Of a stretch of 64,000 nucleotides of DNA, positions 48,349 to 60,640 are shown piece after piece. Below the pieces are notes generated by a model. The model saw nothing but the letters and a program-made list of their open reading frames with translations. It was not told the DNA's origin and did not search any database. The stretch lies in contig NC_079147.1 in assembly GCF_945859685.1 (NCBI RefSeq), positions 106,003,525 to 106,067,524 of the forward strand, written 5' to 3'. This DNA comes from Eupeodes corollae. Its lineage: Eukaryota > Arthropoda > Insecta > Diptera > Syrphidae. Both the position numbers and the translations under genes were made by a program. Numbering within the stretch: the first letter of the stretch is position 1; each line of letters opens with the position of its first letter.

Positions 48349-49262
48349 ACTTCCAATAGGAAGTTATTATAATGGGACCGAATTGTCGAATTGAAAATTT
48401 TGACATTTCACGACGTTTCAAGTTCCCTAGAGTCGAAATAAAAGATTTTTAGAAAGACGTCTGTGCGTGCGTGTGTACGTACGTTCGTGCGTCCGTACGT
48501 CCGTACGTCCGTGACGTTTTTTCGTCGTCCATAGCTCAAGAACCTGAAGAGATATCGACTTCAAATAAGTATTGTTATAGAGATATTAAGGCAGAAAGAT
48601 GCACAAAGGGCTCTTAAGAAAATTGCGTGGGTGGATATTTTACCATAGCAGTTTAAACAAAAAGTGAAAAATTTGGTTAACCCTAAATATCTCAAGAACC
48701 AATGACGCAAGAGACTTGAATTAAATTTTATAATATATATTGTAACACACAAAACAAGTATATTTTTTTCAAAAAATCCAATTAACGTTTTTTTTTTTTA
48801 TAAATCAAAAAAACTGAACAAAAAAATTGTCACCTCCAAAATTTTACGACTGAAATATGGTTTCATCTCCAAAACAATTTTGTGCAACGAAGAATAATGT
48901 TTTTGACATCTGATAAAATTTGAGAAAAATCTAATTGACAGTTTTTTTTACAAAAAGTTAAAAACCGAAAAAAAAATTAACAAAAGTTGGTAAAAATTGA
49001 TTTTCGACTCAAATATGTCTTCAAAAATTTTAAATATTGGCTTCAAACTAATTTTATATTAATAGAAATATTGTTTTCAACATTTGGTAAAATTTTTAAA
49101 AAATTCGAATTGACAGTTTTTTTTACAAGAAATAAAACTCTAAAAAAAACAATACTAAAACTTGGTAAAAATTTACTTTCTGCTCAAATAGCTTTTCAAA
49201 AATTAAAAATATTGGCTTCAAACTTATAGTACGCATATTTGGTAAAAATTGATACTTGATTG
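48349..49262 (+). mobile_element. INE-1/DINE-1-like element, 3'-truncated
   Basis: It starts TTAACTTCCAATAGGAAGTT (48349-48368). It has the GTAC/GTCC block at 48475-48512, the CTCAAGAACCTGAAGAGATA motif and three to four array units with TTGACAG markers, and stops at about 49262 after GGTAAAAATTGATACTTG. The 3' inverted motif and stem-loop are absent. It sits directly against the minus-strand remnant on its left. Confidence 0.75.
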
Positions 49263-49389
49263 ATATACTTTTTGAAGTGAATTTGCTTTGGATGATCTAG
49301 AAATGATTTTACCACAAATGTCAGGGATATGAGTTTCCCAAAAACAGCTAAAATGGCACTTGCGTTAAACTAATGACAAATTGAAAAAA

Positions 49390-49860
49390 AAAAACACAAT
49401 GACCGGGGTGGACCTGGGCCTCAACCAAAATGCGTTGGGATCAGCCAGCTCGGTCCCTAGCTAGCTGTCTGAAATTTAACCATTTGCTCTACATGACCCA
49501 GCCATCTAAGTTGTTGGACTTTAATTCTGCCAACTAGGTCAGTGTCACTGTACAGACCGTACAGTTCGTCGTTATATTTTCTCCAAAAATCACCCGAAGA
49601 ATTTTTCTCTCGAAGCATCCTAAGACGCTCTCATCTTTCTTTGACATAGTCCAGGCCTCATTGCCATAAATGAGAACCGGGATTATGAGTGTCTTATAGA
49701 TGGTGATTTTAGATGCTCGAGAGATGACTTTACTACTCAATTGCCTTCTAAGTCCAAAGAAGCAGCGTTTTACAAGATTTATTCTTCGTTTGATTTCATT
49801 TGGAGCCCAGGCCTCCAAGGAGCGGTTTATCCGGCTCCCCGGCCTTGGTGTAATACTAAG
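49390..49860 (-). pseudogene. RTE-like retroposon fragment, C-terminal end of RT
   Basis: The minus-strand frame 49818-49534 reads EIKRRINLVKRCFFGLRRQL, then SKITIYKTLIIPVLIYGNEA and LGCFERKILRVIFGE. This is the conserved post-RT segment of RTE/craniofacial-type LINEs (YxTLIxPVxxYGxExW). After a shift, LVGRIKVQQLRWLGHVEQM follows at 49540-49480. The 5' part is missing and the frame is broken. Confidence 0.7.
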
Positions 49861-50340
49861 GATATGACCCTCCAGGTTGGGACTCGAGGGTATACTCTTG
49901 AGGGATAATGATGAGCATAGGTATTAGGGTTTAAATTAAGATGCCAATTTCTCAAGAGCATAAGCTGTTAATGTAAAGGTAAAACAGGGAGAGACAAGAA
50001 ACCTTACGCGGACGATGTTTAAGTGATGATTTTATCACCAATCAATTTAAAAACTCTACGTTCAATACTGCCCAAGTAGCTTAAATAAGTTGCAGGGGCA
50101 CCAGCTCAGAAATGGGAGTTATAATTAAGGTTTGGACTTATATGTAAGTTGCGGGAATTTTGTCCGCTATCCCGTCTATGATCCTTCCCCAAGAGGTGGT
50201 CGGTGACACACATATCAAGAATCAGTGTAGCCGTTTAAGCGACTTTGTAGCTATATATAGCAGAATTTTCAAAAGTTTAGCGACAAAAAAAAATTTAATT
50301 AATGGACAAATATTAATTTTGTAAAATGGTGAGAACTTCA
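49861..50340. other. unrecognised spacer between TE fragments
   Basis: No domain is seen. Compositionally it is slightly GC-richer than the AT-rich deserts and may be an unidentified repeat. Confidence 0.3.
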
Positions 50341-50344
50341 AGAT

Positions 50345-50660
50345 AGCGTTAAGTTATGGGGAGAAGTTTCACGCTATACTTATGAAGAATTATTCCAACT
50401 TGCTAAAACAGTAATGTCACTTCCACATTCAAATGCCGAAGTGGAACTGATTTTCAGAACGATGAATATTGTTAAAAATAAGTTGAGGAATAAAATGTGA
50501 ACGAAAACTCTTTATTCGAAATCAATTAAAAATACAAAAAAAAGTTTTCATAATTATGAACTCTCTAAAAATTTTCTAAAAAAAATTATTCCAAAAATAC
50601 TTCAGATATTGATCTCAATGAAATTGATGAGAAGCAATGGAAATATTTATTTGTGATTAA
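50345..50660 (+). pseudogene. hAT transposase C-terminal dimerisation domain relic
   Basis: 50347-50499 reads LWGEVSRYTYEELFQLAKTV, then SLPHSNAEVELIFRTMNIVK and NKLRNKM before a stop. This is the hAT C-terminal pattern (LAxxVLxLPxSNAxVERxFS...IKxxLRN), with the usual Glu-Arg-Phe-Ser degraded to ELIFR. Only the C-terminal end is present. Whether the source was a hAT transposon or a ZMYM/hAT-derived gene cannot be told. Confidence 0.7.
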
Positions 50661-51029
50661 TAAATTATTTATAATAAGTATTTTAAGTTTTTATTAAAAC
50701 TTTTTTACTTTTCCTTTAAAAAATGATAAGTAGTTGAGACTAAATTTGTTTTTTTTTTTGAAGTTTTGTTTACGATACGAAATAAGTTTTTTTTTGTTCA
50801 AATTGAATATGTTTTTGTGGTATTCGTACTGAAATTTTTTTTTCAGCGACTTTTTTCAAAATTTATTTTGGCTTGCGGCAACACTGTCAAGAATATCGAA
50901 ATTTTCGGTCTCATTGATGCAAGTGCCATTCATGGATTGATACAAGATAGCATTGTGTTTTCGAATCATTAAATTCCACGCGGTATTTTTTCTAGGTTAT
51001 TTTTTTAGGTTAGAACTTAATGAGTTTAT

Positions 51030-52060
51030 CATATTTTGTCGTTGCAGTTCACCATCAAAAAAAGCGGATGTGATTCTGAAAACAAATAAGAAAAGCTAAG
51101 AGAACTGTCGTCAACGAAACAATGTATTGAATAAAAAATTAAAAAACAGCATATCGTTAACAAAAACGAGAAAACGTGTTGTAGATAGAGTAGAGCAATG
51201 TGGCACACCAGCATTTTTTTTTTCAGACTTGAAATCATCCATTACTAATTGAATTGAACGATCAAAAAGATTATTACTAATCCAATGAAAGAGGGATTAA
51301 ATAAAACCGAAAGCACTCATTTCTTTTAAGAGACCCTGATGCTAAAATTCTATCAAATGCTTTTGAAATATCAAGTGCAATAATCTTATTTTTTCCAAAG
51401 CAATGTTAAGATTTGCTCCAATGTTCAGTGAAATGAACTCTGAGATCGCCAGTTGACCTCTTGCTGCGAAAGCCGTACTGTCGGTCACTACAAAGTTTTC
51501 GATTTTCGAGATATTTCTTGAGCTGATAATTAATCAGCGTGTCCATGACCTTGAATAGATGGGACGTAAGTGCATACAGCTCTCATCGACCAATGCGTTG
51601 TTCTTAGATCTAAAAGTTCTCAATTCTAGGAGAATTAAACTTGTGGTCATAATCAGTGCTGTCGCCAACGTCACTATGGAGGAAGCCTTGTAACCAAATA
51701 AAGATCCTGAAATAATTATTGAGCCCGTCCCAGTTGACTTTCTCGTATTGTGAAACAGTTCCGCCAGGAGGTCTTTCTTTAACTGTAGAGGTTTGACATG
51801 ACAAATTTGAAAATTTCAAGTCCGATATTCGAGTGGGTTCGTTAATCAGCTGAGTTAAGTGGTTCAGCTCGGCGAAGATTTCAGTACACACTCCTTCGGT
51901 TGTTTTCTGGCACGAATTTTGAAGCCATGAGAAATTGTGAACATTGAAATCGCCTGTAACAACGATTTTAGTTCGAGGATAGAACGACACAATTCTTTGG
52001 ATGGAATCTGATAAAGTATCAAATTCACGGGAAATAGTAAAAGTCAATAGCAAAAGTCAA
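51030..52060 (-). pseudogene. jockey-like non-LTR retroposon relic, endonuclease and RT
   Basis: Reading leftwards on the minus strand: KIVVTGDFNVHNFSWLQNS (endonuclease, about 51978-51925), LNHLTQLINEPTRISD, and RPPGGTVSQYEKVNWDGLNN. Then, after stops, the RT begins: SDRQYGFRSKRSTGDLRVHF (about 51490-51430), IIALDISKAFDRILASG (first catalytic Asp, near 51390-51340) and degraded NAGVPHCSTLSTTRF..FVND (near 51220-51150). The YADD block is lost. Order and spacing fit one 5'-to-3' element with internal deletions. Confidence 0.75.
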
Positions 52061-53999
52061 ATAGTTTTTCAAGGAATTTTTGTTCTAAGTTTTCCTTTTA
52101 TGTTATAAATTGGGTTGTAATTAATATTGTCCTTTTTTAAATCGTTTTCGATATCTTCTAAACTTTTCTGTAAATACTCCAGGGATCTTAATTTTATTTT
52201 TTAACCTCAAAATGCAACAGTAATTAGGTAAGTATGCTACAACTTGTTTCATGTTTCTTTTTTATCTATCTTTACATGAGCGATCATCAAGTTTAAGGGG
52301 GCCTTAAACTTCATTTACATTATGTAAATATTTTAATTTCCATTCGAATTTCTTGAATTAAATATAAAATCTAAACTGAATTCACTTTTTGAATAGATAC
52401 GTACGATTCGTCTACGAATCTTATGCGTACAAACGTTAAAGCACTTTAATCTGCAGCATCATATTGGACTTTACATTTTTTGTGTGTCAAAGTTATCCCT
52501 CTTAGTTAAACCTCAAATTGTATCCCTAACAATGATTCCGACTTAGTCGTTCTTTCCTGTGTGGACGTCTTTTACGACTTGAATTCAATTTCCTTCAATT
52601 TATCGATTGGAAATTTTTTCATATCATGGTGTTGAGTTCTGGGTTGCCATAGGAGTGTTTCGTATAATGTGTTTTAAAGATGGAAAACTTAGCAGATAAA
52701 GGAACTCTGAATGGTGTTGCGACAAATTGTATAAAGGGTTATTAAGTTTTTTAGATTTAGGGGTTTGACAACTCTTGAATGATAGTATAGATACAGTTAA
52801 AATGGATTTCTGATTTCTGAACTAAGAAAACTTCTGAAAAAGAAAAGATTTGATCAGTGAGACTACAAACAATTTTAGCAAACTATAGTTAGCCATTAAG
52901 AGTAAAATGCCATGAAGGCAGCTCTTAACTTACTAAACTGCAGATGTAAACTACAAACCCTCCATCCTTTGTCACCATCGATATCTGTGTTTGTTGGTAA
53001 GTTTCATATCATCAGTATAGTTCTAGTATCATCTATAGGTAGATGTCTAGAGAATGCGTGCTGTGGCCAAAGTAAGAAAACCATAGTTGATATATAGAAA
53101 TCTCCAATTCCTTTGAATGTAATTTATTGAGTACTTAGTACATCCTATATACGAGTAATGGGCTATGTACTCTTTTTCTTATATACAAACAAAATATACG
53201 AATACCATATAGAAGTAAAATTCTTTTATGTACCATTACGGCATAAGATGCAAAAGAAAAAACCACTTGCCAAAGGCATCAAGAGGTATCTTGTGTCTTC
53301 TTTGTTATGTCTCGACTCCATCATCTTAAGCCAAGGATACGATACGTACATATATTTGTCTAAAATCCATATATACATTTTTTATTTCTTTTCGGTTACA
53401 ACATCTGACGTTTTGGCACATCCAAAAAAGGATATGCGTATATGATGATTGAAGTACTCGCATTTATTCCGTCTCATATAGTTTCAATATACCAGTGTAA
53501 ATTTTGAATATTGAAGATAAGGTACCTACCTACACTTTAGGCACATTCTATTATATCGTATATCATATATTTACAAAGATTTAACCCATATCTGATGTTT
53601 ATCTTTTATATTCAGAGATTTGATGTCATTTCTTGTGGCCTTTAACTTCATGATATTGTTATATTTATTATATATGCCGTTACATATGTTTATGTAATAT
53701 CTATATAAATCTATGTTTGTTAAAAGCTGTAAAGCTCTTCAATAAAGCCAATTATATGGAAATATTTTATTCAATTGCTTGCAAATAATCAAGCATTCTA
53801 TTTTTCCTTCAATAAAATTATACATTTATTTAAATATTATTTTATCGTATACAATCTCCTTTTTATAAAAACACTAATTGTGTCTAGTTATTAAAACATA
53901 TCTTAATTTAACGCTTTAAGGATTTTAATGAAAAGAATAAACTAGCTACAAAGAATGTTCACTTAAGATTAATTAAAAAACAAAATGTAGGATATCACA
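52061..53999. other. AT-rich DNA without a recognised gene
   Basis: Several 60-95 codon frames occur without domains. 53100-53720 has many ATATA/TATAC runs. Nothing further can be supported. Confidence 0.4.
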
Positions 54000-54430
54000 A
54001 GATCTTCATGATAAATGATGGGGATTTAATGTTTGAAGATTATTTCATGCAAATGTTGACCTTGACTGCCCCTCAAATGGTCCATCCGCTTAGTCCAATT
54101 TTGTCATCTCTTTCCAACATGTCGGCCGGTATCTCACGAATAAATGCTTCAATTTTGTCTTCCAATGCGTTAATTGAAGCGGGCTTGTCTCTTTAGACAC
54201 ACGCTTTAACATAGCCCCAGAAAAAATTAGTCCAAAGGCGTTACGTCCCGAACGTGAAATAAAATGTTCACTGAACTCGCCTATCAATAACAGCGCTTGC
54301 TGTGTGGCAAAGTGGCACCGTCTTGTTGAAATGTCATGCAAGTCAAGCTTTTACATTTTTGGCAGTTGCATATCAACTCACGCAGCGCTCACCATTCACA
54401 GACCATAAACCGCACCAAACTATGATTTTT
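54000..54430 (-). pseudogene. DD41D mariner transposase relic, C-terminal half
   Basis: On the minus strand: CGLWSVNGERC (near 54410), QQDGATL (second Asp region, near 54330) and DVTPLD...FFWGYVKACV (third Asp region, near 54240-54200). These are followed by NALEDKIEAFIREIPADMLE (54165-54105) and RMDHLRGSQGQHLHEIIF (about 54085-54030). The frames shift repeatedly and the N-terminal half is absent. Confidence 0.75.
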
Positions 54431-54804
54431 TTTTTATAATAAGCGCACACTTAATTGGATATCTTATTATGTAAAGACATAGTGTGAGCACTAGGAAGAG
54501 TAGAGAGAGGTTGAAAGGAGGTGTCGGTACACCTTGGTTTTGAATTCCTGAATATTGCAATGTTCAAATGGTAGACATGTGCATTCAAGAGGACACAAGC
54601 GTCCACATGTTTTTCTCAAAACCCACCTCTGTCTATCAACTCCTACTCTCACCTCCCCGTGGTGAACATCGGGTGCCTAGTACCTCAACTGGAGATTGGG
54701 TTCCAAACCCAGTGGAAAGTTGTTGGGGGCAGCAAACGAAAGAGGGGGGGAGAGGTGTTTCCACTAAGGCACCTCTCCTTATCCAGGCGGCAGCGGAGGA
54801 ATTC
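54431..54804. other. GC-richer unidentified repeat-like segment abutting the gap
   Basis: 54640-54804 is markedly GC-richer than most of the window (CATCGGGTGCCTAGTACCTC, AACGAAAGAGGGGGGGAGAG) and ends in GAATTC at the first N. It reads like the edge of a longer repeat that stopped the contig. No protein match is recognised. Confidence 0.35.
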
Positions 54805-55004
54805 NNNNNNNNNNNNNNNNNNNNNNNNNNNNNNNNNNNNNNNNNNNNNNNNNNNNNNNNNNNNNNNNNNNNNNNNNNNNNNNNNNNNNNNNNNNNNNNN
54901 NNNNNNNNNNNNNNNNNNNNNNNNNNNNNNNNNNNNNNNNNNNNNNNNNNNNNNNNNNNNNNNNNNNNNNNNNNNNNNNNNNNNNNNNNNNNNNNNNNNN
55001 NNNN
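54805..55004. other. assembly gap, 200 Ns
   Basis: Exactly 200 Ns, a typical fixed-size scaffolding gap, so the true distance and even the adjacency of the flanks are not established by sequence. Open frames drawn through it are meaningless. Confidence 1.
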
Positions 55005-55399
55005 CAATTGAAGAAGATATGGAAACGATATGGATATCTTAGAGGAGTTTGAGTTATTTGGTGACCTGCAAAATATGCTACCAAGAATTAGGAAAATTAA
55101 CAAAACACGGTTCAATCCATTTGAATTAAGCAACAAGGACTTTTACTAATAATATCGTTTGGAAAAGATAGTCACATTTATTTTATATTGTTATTATTTT
55201 ATACATCCAATTTGGGAATGACAGCACAAAATAACAAGTTTTAAAATAATATCACAGTACTTTTTTGCTTTAACCTGTCATTTTAAGTATAATTGTAGAA
55301 GAATACAACCTTAACATGGGATTTTATTAACCGCAGCTAGAAAATTTACTGTGAATAAGAGCTGTGTTTATTTAACCAACAAGCCTTAAACTATAGATC
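55005..55399. other. start of right-hand contig, no gene recognised
   Basis: AT-rich sequence between the gap and the first part that can be aligned to duplicon copy 1. Confidence 0.4.
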
Positions 55400-56559
55400 A
55401 GATAATCACGACTTTAGTAATTCTCTATAAATACGCCCCTATATATTTTAAATACAAACAAAATTACAATTTTTCAAAAATTTTTAATGTGTCAACAAAT
55501 TTGGACTATGGAAACATTAATAAAAATACCTTCGTCATTTTAATTGGAATTATAATATTACTTTTAATTTCAAATAAATAGAAATTTTTTGTTATAATTC
55601 AGACACAACTTTCTTTAGAGTTTGCTTTAGTACAAACATACATTGTTCATTAAATTGCTATATCATTTAACTTTAATACAGTACAATTTTATATTTTGTT
55701 ATTACAAAAAAAAATAGTGCACCAACAATCAGAAACATAGCATTTTGATACAATAACTTGAAGGTAAGTTTGTTTGAAAGGAAGCTCTGAAAAAATTTGT
55801 GACATCACAAAAATAGTGTCAGCAAAAACTTTTTTGACGTGTTAAATATATGAAGGAATGAGTTGGTAGGATTCCAAATTTAATGCTATACTTTGTCTTT
55901 GGGAAGAACAAAATCAATTTATTTTTTGGACAAACTAACTAAGTGGCATGAATTTAAGTATGGATTTTCATTCTAAGCGATGTGTTACTTTGTAAGTTCT
56001 TGTTAAAGAGTGATAGCATTAAGACACATTATCGTTTTAAAGGCATACAAATATATGGAACATGTTAATTCGTGCGATAGGTAAAAGGTTATTTTCTTAA
56101 AGCTTTTCATAATCATATAGTTCATCATATGAGACTCTGAGTGACACATATTTTGATTGTGCAAAGTATTTAAAATTAATAAACTTATGTGAGTAACTTT
56201 TAATTTAAGTTAATTAATTGAACCGAATTGATTATAAAACTTCATTAAAAATAATTACATAAGAAAAGTTGTACTTTTAAAAACCATACATTTTTTTAAG
56301 GAGTTTCAAGCTTACTTTACAATTTTATGTATGCTAACATTTTGCGCTTTTTAGTAGTTCCTATTATAAAAATCTCATCCTATCACTTCGATGGCCAATA
56401 ACTTTTTGGTATTGTTTTATTATAAAATACTTCAACTTTAGAAATTTGAATTTGACTTTTTCCGTCGAGCGTGTATAAAACGATTCGTCGTTGCTCTTCA
56501 GTCAAACTCTTTTTTATCTTTCATAAATATTGTTAACTATTAGCGGTGATTTTTTTGGT

Positions 56560-57645
56560 ATTCCATACATAGTACAGTGAAAAATTGCCTAAAAAACGAT
56601 CCCTGTAATCCGGTTTTTATACTTGAAAGTTGATACAATTAAATATTTGCCGGAATAATTTATCGAAAAATTAAAAAAAAAAAAATAGCTAAATTCTGAC
56701 GAGGAGTGAAATCGTGTAAGCCGATTTTTGATAGTTGACTATAAAAATCAAGAAAATACTTCTGTTATAGTCGATTTCAAAGTTGTAACCAAACAATTTG
56801 ACATAAAATAGAAACTTCAAGAATGGGGTTTGTTCGCAGACTACTACATTGACATTTGGTGTTTAAAGCGAGCTCTAAACACGCCTAAATTCTCTTTATA
56901 TACCTGAATCGAGTTTAAATGAGCTTGATTCGTCTCGATTGCGGTCGGGGATCGGAGTCAAGTCAAAATTTGTAAAAAAAAAACCTATGTGGAGGAGTTG
57001 GTTTACAGATAATGCATTATGGTCTGTTTATTTGTCTATATGTTTACAAAAAATATAGTTTTGTTTAATCAAATTAAAAAAAAAAATTGCACATATTTTT
57101 ATATAGTGCTGAAATATTCAGTTCTTCATTGTTTAACACAAATTAAACTATCTCACTTGCACTTCATAAGAAACATCGAAACACCATTTGCATTTTAGAA
57201 AGTTCTGTTTAATTTAATCATTTTTAAATCTTCTTGTGCGGTGGAAGCACCAAAAAGATTTATTTTATTTAAACTGAGATAAACTTTTGGTGGAAACATA
57301 GCAAAACTTAATTAGCTTTTCTATGTTTCTACTGCAAAATAAGTCCAGTTAGTCCATTTTCATTGACAAAACTAAATATTATCAACAGTAACAGATTGAT
57401 TTTATACCTTAATAGAAAACACATGATTCCATATGCACAACTACTCAATGAACACAGCCATTTCAATCGTACGAACAATTGAGAACGAAATCACATAAGA
57501 TCCATTCGAGAATCGTTTAAATGTCAAAAACCCATCTGTATTAAGATTCTCGTACTTTAACTTTTATCGGTAGTATTTATACTGCGGTTATTGTTTTTGT
57601 GATTCCTGTAAAATCGTATATAAGGTTTTAGTTCCTTACCATACC
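56560..57645 (+). repeat. unclassified dispersed repeat, copy B
   Basis: Inverted relative of 4436-5275, matching over about 56800-57600. Comparison with duplicon copy 1 (33780-33890) shows this whole block is extra DNA in copy 2, which gives approximate element limits. The left side contains TACAGTGAAAAATTGCC near 56573, which looks like a transposon end, but no matching inverse is seen at the right. The frame corresponding to the 95-codon one in copy A is broken by stops. Confidence 0.55.
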
Positions 57646-60362
57646 GCTTTCGACATTACATTACATTGCCTTCCATACTACTTAGCACCTTGAGCAACTA
57701 AGACTACATACATTATGTAAGGCGGTACAACACAGGACATCAATACAGGACAGGACAGAATAAGAAAGAAAGAATGAAACACACGACAACAGCACTTACA
57801 GATTTCGAGATGTTCCTTAATCTTCTAATGGGTTCTAATGAGTTGAAACTTAAAAAATAAGGTTTCAAGCAGATTCTCGTCATATTCTTTCAGGCTTTAA
57901 GACCAACAATATTTTTTTTTTACTGTCTTCTTTAAATATATTTCTCCAGAAAAGTATCCCCACGGAACTGATATTTTTGGTTTAAAATTTTCTCAGGAAC
58001 TAATAAATCGATTAAAATAATATTTTTCGGAACAAGCGGAACATAAGATGTTGTCCAAATAATTTTTTTATGATCTACATTTTTCTTATACATTTTTTGG
58101 AAAAACATATTTAGTTTTTTTTTATAAAAAACTGTTTTAAAAATGTATATAAAAACGTTTTTTAAATAAAATTAAAATATATATAAAACGTTTATATCAC
58201 TAAACAACTGATTATCCAAAATATTTCTAAAATACAATTTAAAACTTTTATATACAAAAAATGAATAAAAGAAAACGATTTTCAAAAAAATTAATAAATT
58301 AATTTTTTTTTGTGAAATTAAATGACTTATAAATTTTTGAAGATAAGCTTGTTTTCCTGGCATATTTTTAAATCTTAGAAAATAAGTACTTATAACTCTT
58401 TGCATGCACGAGCAAGTATGAGCTAATGAGTCGCCCAAGTATTATCTTCTGTTTTATGGGTTTTGGGAATACCCAAAATGAGACCAAATTTATTTTATTT
58501 TGTAATTATTTATTTAATAAAAAACCTATATATATTAAGACGTATTGTCTTATAATTTAGGTTAAGGCTACAATTTAAAAATATACGAGTTAAACTAGTT
58601 TATCTGGGAATGTCTATAGTTATGGAGTTTAATCTAAGGATCACACTGAAAAACTAGATATTACCAACAAGGGCGGATCCAAACTTTTTTAATAAGTGGA
58701 GACCCACACACAATTAACATAAATATGAGTTTCGGAGCAACGCTTTAAAATATTCTTTATTGTTCTCTAAAGGAGGCTGACAAAATTTAAATAACATAAT
58801 GTGTATCTTAACCATACATTTACATATCTCGAGAGCTAAAGTGAAAACTTTAGTTGTTAGATTATGTTCGTTGTCCAGCCAGATTTGGTCGAAATATTTA
58901 ATTTGGACGAAAGCCTTATAAGATTCGAACAGTTTTATAAATACACCATATTTCACAGCTGAAATACAATCGTTTTGAGGGTTTTTGGTGCATTTCACGC
59001 AGAAATGTTAGAATAGTGTTGGATCGGAGCTTTTTTAATAAGTAATATATTCTTTGTCTGAACCAATGAAAATATTTTAAAGAAGTCAATATAACTGATA
59101 CATTTTAGAGAAAAATTTATCGTTCTTGAATTTAAGGAAATAGGTGCATTCAAATAAATAATTTCTTTTAAAATTAAATAAAAGTAAACAAATAAGTTAA
59201 ATAATAAACAAGTAAAGCACTTAAAAATTTCGTGCTTAAATCTCAGTTCTAGAGCGTACACAATTCAAAAAGTAGATTTTTTAAATTTTTTTAAGATCTT
59301 AAAAGTTCTTTGTGTAAATCAATTTTTCAACGTTTTTTTCTAGAGAACTTATAAAATCAATGAAAATAATTTAAAGAATCACTAAAGTTTTTCCACATTC
59401 TCAATTGTGTGAAACAAAAACGATTTAAGTTGTTTTTGACAGCACAACGCTTTTTGGTGAATGTCATTTAATTCCTAACTAATCTTTAGATAAAGTCTTT
59501 ACTCCTTAAACTTAATCATATAAGCTTTATTGCTCATATGAGATCCTCCAGTCCGTATTGTCTATTGGTCAAAAGTTGATGAAATTGGAATAGGGGTGGA
59601 ATTCCGAATAATATTTTAATGTTTAATAATATAAAAGGGGTCATCTATTAACGCAATACTATAAGTTTTGAATTCAATGAAATCGCTACGAAAATTATAA
59701 GGGGGGGGGGGCGGTGATTCATAGGTTATGAAACACCTATGATTCCCTGGATTCGCTATTGATTACCAATATATTAAGTATTCGGTTATCAAATTAATGA
59801 GAGGTTAAAATACATATTTGTAAAAATAAATTTAGTATGCTTTTTATTTGAAAATTTCAGGGGGAAGTATTATTTTAATTCCTAAAATATGTATCGAAGT
59901 GGTTTGCAATAAACATGAGAACCAAGATCGTAAAGTGGATTATTCCTGGCAAAATTTTGACCATACATTTTAAACTTTATCTGCAATAAAATTCAAATCA
60001 ATTTTAAGATTCAGGTCCAAATAGAAAGAAATTGAACCAGATATTTTTAGGAGACGCACTCCTGTATGATTTTAAATCTCAAAATGGATTATGATCTAGA
60101 GTCAAACAACCCATCATCCATCGCAAGTGCACTTAATCCATCAATTCATTGTTTATAAAGGTCAAAGTTTCAAGTTTCAACTTGAATTAATTCAGTTGAT
60201 TATTGTTTCGATAATTAGGAATTTTTCAGAGTGTTGTGCATATTATCATAAGAGAACGAATTTTAATATTTAACTTGGAAAATGGATATGTATTCCTAGC
60301 AAATGATCATTTCGTTAATTTAGATATTGACGATTGAAAGGGAAAAAGGGAAAAACCTTTAT
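57646..60362. other. duplicated noncoding DNA
   Basis: Aligns to 33880-36500 of duplicon copy 1. No protein-coding signal is seen. Confidence 0.5.
59575..59790. repeat. ~210-bp insertion specific to copy 2, with an 11-G run
   Basis: Copy 1 reads from TGTCTATTG (35850-35858) almost directly to the GTTATGAATTTAATGAGAGG segment at 35869-35888. Copy 2 has about 210 bp extra between the equivalent points, containing GGGGTCATCTATTAACGC and a run of 11 G at 59701-59711. It is likely a small mobile element or fragment of unknown family. Confidence 0.5.
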
Positions 60363-60640
60363 AACTTCTCATAGGAAGTTTTTGTAATCGGTCCGATCTG
60401 TCGAAATTCTGACATTTCTTGCCGTTTCAAGGTCCCTAGAATTTAAATTCAATTTTTTTAGAGATGTGTCTGTTCATGTGTACATATGTTTTTTCGTACA
60501 TAAACAAAAATACTTGTCACTTTGAAGATTTTACGAACAAAAAATATTTTTATCTCCAGAATAATTTTATGAAAAGGAGAATAAAGTTTTTGACATCTGT
60601 TCAAATTTTGAAAAAAATCGAATCGACACGTTTTCTTACA

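Noticed and set aside
54568..55136. Frames running through the 200-N gap
   Set aside because: Unknown bases keep the frame open artificially.
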